The notes below the pieces were generated by a model. That model saw only the letters and a program-made list of their open reading frames with translations, did not search any database and was not told where the DNA came from. A stretch of DNA of 64,000 bases. It comes from Ricordea florida. Its lineage: Eukaryota; Cnidaria; Anthozoa; Corallimorpharia; Ricordeidae. Shown piece by piece: positions 55,990 to 64,000 of this stretch (within the stretch, counting starts at the first letter, position 1; each line of letters begins with the position of its first letter). The translations under genes were made by a program, and so were the position numbers. The stretch covers positions 13,462,859 through 13,526,858 of the forward strand of contig OX453274.1 in NCBI GenBank assembly GCA_949710005.1, in the 5' to 3' direction.

Positions 55990-56830
55990 GGAATAAGTTC
56001 AGTATCTTGCAACTTGCCGACAAACGATACCGCTTTGGTTACGCTACGTTCACGACACCTTTACCGCCCTTCACAAAAACGAAATTGACGATTTTCACGA
56101 CTACCTTAACGAACAAAACGCCAAGATCCAGTTTAGTAAAGAGATCGAAGAAAATGGAAAACTTTCTTTTCTAGACTGTTTGGTAAGCCGCGACAACAAC
56201 GAACTGCGAACGACAGTGTACACAAAACCGACCCATACCGACAGATTACTTGACGAATCATCCTACAACCCGACTTCACACAAAGCCACGACTATAAAGT
56301 CAGTTGACAAGACGAGCGCAGCTAGTTTGTGACACATCGGACAGCTTACGTGACGAAAAGAGATACCTAGAACGTGTTTTTTTCACAAAAACAATTACAA
56401 CGCTGACTTTATTAGACGAAACATTTACCGACCTACTGAAGCTGACGCAACGAACAGGAACCCAATATCTGTTACTAAAGTGACTATACTTTAAATTAAG
56501 GGCACTTCTGAGACCATCTCGCGGATCCTACAGCCCTGCAACATCCGTTTAACCCACAAACCAACAACTACGTTACGACACTTACCGACCAACGTTAAAG
56601 ACAAGGACGAACCTAACAACAGACAGGGAGCAGTTAACAAGATCAAATGCTGCGACTGCCAGGCTTCCTACATCGGTGAGACTGGCAGAAACCTTACCAC
56701 GAGACTGACTGAACACAAACGAGCCACGAGAAATGGTGATGCCAACAATCACATTGCTGTACATCATCAACTGAAGGAACTTCCATGCTGCAACTTTGCG
56801 AGCGACGCTTTTGAAGAGTGAGATTTGGGT
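55990..56830 (+). pseudogene. Second Penelope-like element fragment (RT end and GIY-YIG)
   Basis: Plus-strand frames encode LRYVHDTF (the RT YxDD box with the first Asp changed to His), FHDYLNEQNAKIQFSKEI, KLSFLDCLVSRDNNELR and KPTHTDRLLDESSYNPTSHK, then stops. About 56560-56810 encodes KCCDCQASYIGETGRNLTTR and the rest of a GIY-YIG nuclease. It is a different lineage from the PLE at 13.5-15.9 kb. No ribozyme seen. Confidence 0.75.
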
Positions 56831-57696
56831 GCCTTTTTGGATGTGCTATTCAACAAATCCCTAAGCTAACTAGCAATTGCATTGAACTTCACTTGAGGAA
56901 ACATAGAATCCATTTTGTTTACTTTATAAATTTTGTTTACATGTAACTGTTTGTAATTCATGTTAAAGAAAGTTCCTGTTAGCATATTAATACTCTATAT
57001 AACGTTGACAGAAATTGGTACAATGACAACACATGGAGCATTTTGCTATTTGAAAATGTCACTGTTCAGTAAACAGCCCACTAGATAATTCTGCCATTAG
57101 TTTGAAGAAAGCTTCTACTTAAGTCTACATCAAGTTCCTGTTAGAAACATTCGAAAAAAGTATAAGCTCTTGACAAATTAGTGCTTGCTGCTATTAAGAA
57201 AATTTCTAAGCTTTCTAGAATCAAGTTACCAATCTGCATAAAAGTAAAGTTTTTGAGAATGTCACTCAGTAAACAGCCCACTTTGTTATGAATTCATTTT
57301 ATTGTTGCTTTTGTTGTTGTTAGTTCACAAGTTGGAAAAAAACATACTTCTAAAATGTACAAAAAGTTCCTGTTAGTATTTTGATACTCTTTCATGAAAT
57401 AAAGTTGCGTTATATTCATTTCATAATTACTACTATGGTTGATTTAGCAAGCACTTCTACCAAAAAAAGTTGAGCAACATCTACCAGCTCATGTTAACAT
57501 GTTTCTTACTTCAAACCATATCGCATTGCTTTATTGTTGATGAGCACCTGCGATGAAGCTGTAAAAGAGGAAGGGGGATCATGACAGGTCTTGTAGGCGC
57601 TTGATATTATCACCTATACTCAGTACCGCTAACAGCCGTAACTACAATGCTGCATTGCTTAATAGACCATTTCAGAATCGTATGATCTGGTGATCT

Positions 57697-57862
57697 GGCC
57701 TATGAATAGAAGTGAGGCTGGTGATGACCTTGTTTTGATACAGATCTCACTACCTTTCTCGTTTAAATTCTTATGCTAACTGAACATTTACTGTACACGT
57801 TTAAGGCAGAGAGCGTTCTATCAAAACAAAGTCACCTCCAGCCTCACTTCCATTCAAAGGCA
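57697..57862. mobile_element. MITE-like palindrome
   Basis: GAATAGAAGTGAGGCTGGTG and the complement of GAATGGAAGTGAGGCTGGAG form arms of about 40 bases around a 75-base loop. Non-coding. Confidence 0.6.
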
Positions 57863-60800
57863 AGGTCACTGAGCGTAACTGTAAAATAGAATATTTCCCA
57901 GCATTAGACACACGTAAGCATTACGGACCTATTTCTTGTTGTTGTTTTACTTTGAATCAGTGTTGATTTGAGTGAATGATCAAAGGTAGCCTATGGAAGC
58001 GTAAACATTTTGCGTTGCGATGACAAAAAAATAAATAGATTTAGTGACCTTGGTAAATTGTATCAGTGGATAAACGGTAACAATAAGGGGAATGGTGTCG
58101 GATATTTACCAAGAAATTATCCCGAAGAATCCTATCTCGATTCGTCCTTTGTGTTGAGCCAAGAGCTTTCTTTCTACGACTGGTTTACACTTGAATTCGA
58201 AGGTCAGTCTCGAACGTGCATGTAGCTGTTTTAACAGATTACAAAGTTTGAACTTTTGTCTTTGTGTTGATCTCTACTGAGGCGTAATTATTATAAAAAA
58301 ATTATAAAAAATATATTGAACTATTAAGTAATGAATCGAGTGTCACAAGAATCGCTTGACGAAAAGCAGACTGAAGCTTTTGACAATTTACCCTTTACAA
58401 ATGACACCCAGAAACCAACTAAACGACTGCGAAGTAGAATCATTTTTAACGGTAATTGAATGTCAATGTGAAGAGATTGTTAAGTAAAAGAGATGTTTAT
58501 GTCGAGCGTGGTGAATAAGGAAAATGTACCATTTGTTGACTAGGCTGTAAGGGGCTCACTTTCAATCCGAAAAAATGGTTAAAAAAAGGCTAGAAAGCCA
58601 AGCTACCATCAGCAATCAGAAATGCATGAGACGCATGTTGTCTTCTCCAACATCAACTTAATTTCAAACAGCACTGCCATTAATAGTCTGTGCTTCAGTT
58701 TTCAATGAATGTTCAGTGAAATATTCTTCATGAGCACAGCACGTTAACCACACACACACAGGGATATGCCTGCTGTGCAGAGAAGAAGGGCTGTTACAAT
58801 TAGCCAAGATTCAAATTGAGTGTATTGAGGATGAGATGTAGCTTGTGGGGCTTCTTGACACGTTGTTCCAATACTGCATACAATAACTACCATGAGCTGC
58901 AGTAGTGCGTCCATGGCCTTGTGATGATTCAGAATTTATGTGGAATAAGACTGTTATGAAAATAGATTTTTCCAGTTGCACTTGCAACAATGACTTGACA
59001 AGTTGCCTCGATAAACAAACAATGCTGACCAAGATGTTTAAATTTACTAAATCGTGAAAGGAGTTGTGTCTTGAGCTCTTGATGTTGTTTTTGATTGCCC
59101 AGCTGTAGTTTTTTTACTAGATTATCTGTAATTCCACAGTCCACTGAAGCGCCGTCTAGTGTTTACATTTCAAATTAAATTCGACTGAGTGTTTTATGTT
59201 TAAACAACGAAACTTCTTGTTACTTCCTGTGAAGATGTTCCAAAATATTGAACTAATGATGTGGTCCGTTTCACCAGCGTTTCCAATCCAGTTCTATAAT
59301 GAGGTTGGTGACTTTATAAGATATATGCAGTTTTGCTGAAGACTTTCAGTTAAAGATAACGTGACTCTACTCCTTGCTTTCCATGTTCAGTAGACCACAG
59401 TTTGTCATGACGTTAAGTTGAAAACAATAAGAAACAAGTTCAAGTTGTGGTCGTGTACAACTTATATTCAACAGCTGCCAAAAAAACGTCAAATATATTT
59501 TGCATATAAAAGAAACATCTCACATCAAAAAGAAATCCACACAAAAGTATGCCCTTATTGCTCCATTGTAGTTAGTATCATTTAGAAGAACTTAGAAGAT
59601 GCCTGGCTGTAATGCTCCAGGCGTCCTTCGGTAAATATGACTGAACGTTGATAAGCGTAGGTTGGATAAGGTGAATGGAAAACGTAATTGAAGTAGAAAT
59701 AGAATTGGCTCCACTTGATGAAAAACTGGTGTGCAAAATTAGGACACTATTATATCACAAAATAGCGAACATATTATGGACACGAAAGAATTAAAAAAGA
59801 ACTGAATTCCGTATGATCACAGTTTATCCCTCGGGTCGTAATAGCAGTTTCGCCTTATTTTCTCTTCTCTACCAATATCAACTGATACTCTTCAACATTT
59901 TTCCTGTTTCTTCTGTCGATGTATATCGCCAACATGGCCACGGGCTGGTCAGTTAATTAAACGGTGTCCAACGTAAGCCGTGGTTTAAGTTAAATTGGAA
60001 CTAGGGATCGTAATTGACTTTTTTTGTAATTGAATTAATGAATCTAATTCATTTTGAGGGAGCAATTATTGATTTCTTATCTGATGTGGTTTAAACGAGG
60101 CGAAGCAACGGTAGAATCCCCCGGTACTTGAAGCGAGGATGTGAAAAATAATATATCATTATCGATAACTATCAATGGATACTCGTCTACGTGTGCCAGT
60201 GCACGCGTAGCCACTGAGACACAAAGAATAGTATGAGCGCCAGGATATTCTCTAGTCTAGCTAACGAGATTCACAGGAACTAACAACAAATGGTTCGAGC
60301 AGCTTGTCAGGAGAGACTGAAATATTCACATAACCTAATGTAAGTGTCACACTGTTTTTTTTTTTAATTTTGTAATACGTTATTACTACGGGCCATAGAA
60401 AGAACTAACTAGTTGAACGTATCTATTAGTGATCGTTGCGTCACTGAAGAGAAGTATCTTCTACCTTTTCTCATGTAAAACTCCTTTGAAGCAGTAAAGT
60501 AAAGCTGTTACCTCTAAGCAAAGTTTTGAAGTATCAAGAATGAAATAATTTAGTGGAGAGTCCGTATTGTTGTGACATGAATATCACTATTAGATGCATC
60601 TGTTACGTTTTACTTAAGACGTTCATGTAAGTGTTTTCCAGGAGCCAAGCACTTCCTTCTTAATTAACGAGTACGGAAACTAGGTATTTTAAATTACTTG
60701 CCTTATCTTTTTCACCCAGACAATTCAAGCGGAACACTAACAATAAAACCTTATTGGTAAAAACAAGAACTTTTGAAAACTTAACAACACAAAAAATGAT

Positions 60801-62819
60801 AAGGAATATCGTACAACAGTAAAATTCGAAGTGGCAGCAGCCAAGCAAGATCTAGGAATATATTGGGGAGCAACGTTGCGCTTACCCTTTTTTGTCATTT
60901 AAGGTGTTCGAAGGAGTTGATTTAAGAATAGTTTATCTTGTTTGTTTGATTTGATCATTCTTGAGATGAAATCATGATATTTTCCACTAATTATAAAACA
61001 AATAATATGGAAAAAAACATCGGTTTCTATGGAAATTGCCTTACTTCACTTCTAAGTCCCGGAGCGACTTTACGTATACGTACAATAATGATTATTCAGG
61101 CACATAGAGTTCGAGGTTTATTACCGGTTATTACAAAATGAAACAGATATAAGCCACTCTCTGATTGGTGAAGCCGGGTACACTATAACAACAGAAGTCC
61201 ATAATTGGGTTATGGACTTCTGATAACACCTAGTAATATACATGAAAAAATTTCAGCGGGCTGATTGGCTGAGAGCACGTCAACAAATCCCAAACAGTGC
61301 AGGAAGTCAAAATTTAGTGTAGAAATGTGAAATTAAATATTCTCATTATATTATTGACAAAACGCTTAAGTAACGTTCACTCGGGCTTCATATGGAGCGT
61401 TTTCTTGAGCATTCACCACGCGTAAAATGTGTATGAAACTATATGCGGGATTCGGGTGGGGTATTTTCGACATCGGTCACTAAAGTATTACTTGGGTATT
61501 TGCCTTGTGCCAGCAGTCAGTTTAATTACTCGTGTGAAAAACAATATGTACAGCCTTATGCGCATCTACACCCCACTTATCCAAAACACAAGGACAATTA
61601 TAATATACGTACGTTGTATAACGAGATCTGAATTGTTGTACTTTTATTGACACTGTAACATCATTATGTTCAAGTACACTGGAGTACATTAGTCATATTG
61701 ACAACTTTTTCTAGTGGACCGCAGTCACCAAGAATATTCATCATGTCTTCAACGAAGCACATGCAACTCCGTGCAAAAAGCAAACCAACATTCACGACCG
61801 CTTGTTCATGTACAATAATTAATAATAGTGATAATGTACACATTAACAAGTCGTACTTGGTAGGTATTAAACCCAATAAAAGCCAATAACAGGAACAGAA
61901 TATTTAACGGAAGAGGTAATATTAGATATTTAACCTAACTATTCAAGTTACTTCAGTCAATATCCTTATCCAATTCGTTGTTGTTAGCGCCACCTTTGAA
62001 GTTGTGTTCACGAACATTACTGACTTTTCAGCAAGTGAGGTCGTCTCAGCATCATAGTTTGTTGTCAAATCGGCTGTCACGGTCCTGGCAGTATTTTCGT
62101 AGTTTGAACTAACATGCACGTAGCTTCTTTCTTATCTCGTGAGAACTAGTATGTATGGAGGTCCATTTTCGCCAAAATACGATCTTTGTATTCGATACTC
62201 GCGATACTTGCTGTATTTTATGCTACCTTACACAATGCGACATTCAACTGTGTTCATTTCGTGTTCAAACTTTTACGTGGTACTTTTTGTTTTTCAAATT
62301 CAATATCACGAATTTGGGTTGCCAAATTGACGATTTTCGTCTGTTTTTTTATAAATATGTCAACAATGCAAGTTTCGACTTTCGAAGTTTTGTTTTCAAC
62401 ATCCAAGTTCATGTATTCGGCTTCGTTCGACATCTTTCCGCAATCCATTGAGAGAGAAGATTGCCGGCGCAGCTAATCTCCACCCCCATCCCCACGGTAA
62501 CTGTGGCAAAAAGCCCTCCTGTAGAGTGGAGTAGAGAGAATGATCCTATCCCACGGCGGTCGCATGTTTGTCTTTTCAACATGTGTGGACGACTGAAATC
62601 CGCGTGTTCACGGCTTTATTTTGGCAGAAGCAACAGTTAAGCTTACAGGAACGGAGGAACGTAATGTTTTGAGCCGTTTTTAAAGCTGAAACATGTGATT
62701 GAACATCGTCAACGCAATACTGATACTGACACGGCATCATTGAACGTAAGTAGAAAGTAATCAATCAATGACTTCATTTTCGAATTAAACATGCTAATAT
62801 ATAGGAAGTTATCAAAGTA
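57863..62819. other. About 5 kb without recognised genes
   Basis: Short open frames (58010-58225, 58811-59144, 60660-60848, 61429-61650, 61670-61889, 62139-62476) lack domains and have opposite-strand shadows. A minus-strand Lys/Glu-rich frame at 62254-62448 could be a decayed coiled coil. A CA run is at 58750-58761 and a short hairpin AGAAGTCCATAA/TTATGGACTTCT at 61193-61221. Confidence 0.45.
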
Positions 62820-64000
62820 CCGTATTTACTCGAATAGACGCCGCGGCGTTAATTTCATTTTTCACGATCCAGCTGCGGCGTTTATTCAAGGGCGGCGTCT
62901 ATTGGGGGGCGGCGTTTATTCAAAAACCACTTTATTCAGTACTAAATGCCGTACTTTATATTGTATTTTTTACTAGCTAACAGTAGCGAATCTGAATATA
63001 TAAATGCCGTGTTCATTTTGTCTATTCAATTATGATTTTAACCAGAGTTAAACTTCTATTTCAACATCACTGTCCTCCTCGTCGTCGGAATCTAACAGCT
63101 GCTGCGGTGGGCAAGCGTCTTCAACATCCGAGTCTGTACACTCAAACGGATTATTGTTGGGTTCACTCAAAATTCCCAGTTGTGATTTAAGCATTGGTTT
63201 TCCAGAGCTGCATGGCTGTCCTTCCTTTAGGCAGTGAATGTTGTCTCTGGAGCCATCTACTGGAAGATTCAAGGCACCTGTGGTAAAGAATTTCTTGATC
63301 ACATCTGTAGGCAGCTCGGCCCAAGAATCCAAAATCCATTGCAAAATAGCTCTTCTCGTGGGTGTTTTTATATTATCCGAGGCGGTCTCTTCATGTATAC
63401 CAACTGTACTTAGCCAGTGGTCATACTTTTCTGTGCTGTAAGACTTAAGTGGCTTGTTCCAGCTTACATCAGGAACCTGGATGTGCTTTGTGCATCTTCC
63501 TGGCACAATAACGCGATCGATTTTCTTTGACCTCAATGCTTCAGTAACGGTATCTTCAATGTGGCATTCGTAAGAAGCCCAGGCTAACAGCCTACGATTG
63601 AATGAGAATGACCCAAGGAAAGAATTAATCCAGACTATAATTAACTCAGAGTCCATCCACGCGTTAGCGGACGTTGAAACAACTGCCCGACCTTTGAACT
63701 CTTCATTCAAAGCTGCCACTTCCCTTTTAGCTCCTTTAAATACAACCATTGGTTTTAGTTTGGTTCCGTCTGCCTTGGCTGCTAAGACAACAGACACTCT
63801 TGACTTCTCATGACCAGTCGTTTCAACACTCTTTTTCCCACTTTTATCGACGGTAGTTTCTGAAATCATATCGCACCAGACTGGTGTTTCATCCATGGCA
63901 ATTATGTTACAAGCAGCATAATTGTGCTGCATTTGAAGTCGCCTAACTTGAATTATGTAGGATACAAGTCTTGCAACCATTCTTTCGGGATCTTGTTGAG
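62820..64000 (-). mobile_element. Pogo/Tigger-type DNA transposon, 3' half, runs off the window
   Basis: A TA dinucleotide (62818-62819) is followed by CCGTATTTACTCGAATAGAC, an inverted end typical of a TA-targeting pogo-type element. Just inside are four copies of a GGCGTTTATT-like motif (62844-62925), likely transposase sites. The transposase gene follows on the minus strand. The other end lies beyond 64000. Confidence 0.7.
63048..64000 (-). CDS. Pogo/Tigger-like DDE transposase, C-terminal part, partial
   Basis: The frame is open from the window end to the stop at 63048-63050 (over 310 codons). DDE_1-type landmarks: NIIAMDETPVWCDM with the first catalytic Asp, KPMVVFKG, ELIIVWINSFLG, then LLAWASYECHIEDTV where the second catalytic Asp is expected after the Trp but is Ala, and IQVPDVSWNKPLKS with the third acidic residue. 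It ends in an acidic tail (LDSDDEEDSDVEIEV). The N-terminal CENP-B-type HTH is outside the window. With one catalytic Asp changed by a single base (GCT for GAT), this copy is probably inactive or repurposed. Confidence 0.82.
   Translation of the reverse strand, partial: QQDPERMVARLVSYIIQVRRLQMQHNYAACNIIAMDETPVWCDMISETTVDKSGKKSVETTGHEKSRVSVVLAAKADGTKLKPMVVFKGAKREVAALNEEFKGRAVVSTSANAWMDSELIIVWINSFLGSFSFNRRLLAWASYECHIEDTVTEALRSKKIDRVIVPGRCTKHIQVPDVSWNKPLKSYSTEKYDHWLSTVGIHEETASDNIKTPTRRAILQWILDSWAELPTDVIKKFFTTGALNLPVDGSRDNIHCLKEGQPCSSGKPMLKSQLGILSEPNNNPFECTDSDVEDACPPQQLLDSDDEEDSDVEIEV

Noticed and set aside
61193..61221. Short hairpin as a possible terminator or miRNA precursor
   Set aside because: 12-bp stem with a 5-base loop is too short for a miRNA precursor, and it has no gene next to it.

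Overview
The window is animal nuclear DNA, most likely from an anthozoan cnidarian such as a stony coral. This is inferred from the mix of a phase-1 multi-exon Ig/FN3 receptor tyrosine kinase, Penelope-like elements with hammerhead ribozymes, a DIRS-like tyrosine-recombinase retrotransposon, a pogo-type DNA transposon, Helitron remnants and many short palindromic elements. No database was searched. Most of the sequence is introns, repeats and decayed mobile elements.

Layout. (1) Positions 1-5600 hold an AT-rich, compact, gene-dense cassette on the minus strand, unlike the rest of the window. From 5' to 3' on that strand it carries a helical protein, an Asp-rich/coiled-coil protein, a long globular protein, a protein with a C-terminal membrane anchor, a small protein that closely matches the N-terminal fold and zinc ribbon of translation factors eIF5/eIF2-beta, and a protein with a repeated YP-x-A motif. 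All are broken by stops or frameshifts. It looks like an endogenised virus-like or large mobile element and is the most novel part of the window. (2) Positions 8039-15870 hold copies of a CTAG-ending repeat family, partly head-to-head, and a nearly intact Penelope-like element with hammerhead ribozymes. (3) From 16456 to 52740 on the plus strand runs a receptor tyrosine kinase gene: 16 exons whose splice phases all agree, encoding two Ig domains, two FN3 domains, a transmembrane helix, two juxtamembrane micro-exons and a complete kinase domain. Its 5' end was not found.

The introns of this gene are packed with insertions: a CR1-like LINE, an L1-like LINE on the opposite strand, another CTAG-family copy that itself carries a 1.46-kb TTAA-flanked insertion, a Helitron fragment, a deleted Ty3/gypsy element with a 5-bp target duplication, a 3-kb foldback element, several MITE-like palindromes and a DIRS-like element inside the kinase-domain intron. 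Even so, every recognised exon keeps its frame and splice sites, so the gene is probably functional.

(4) Downstream (52741-64000) lie a gypsy 5' fragment, degenerate AT-rich tandem repeats, a decayed second Penelope-like element, about 5 kb with no recognised gene, and the 3' half of a pogo/Tigger-type transposon that runs off the window end.
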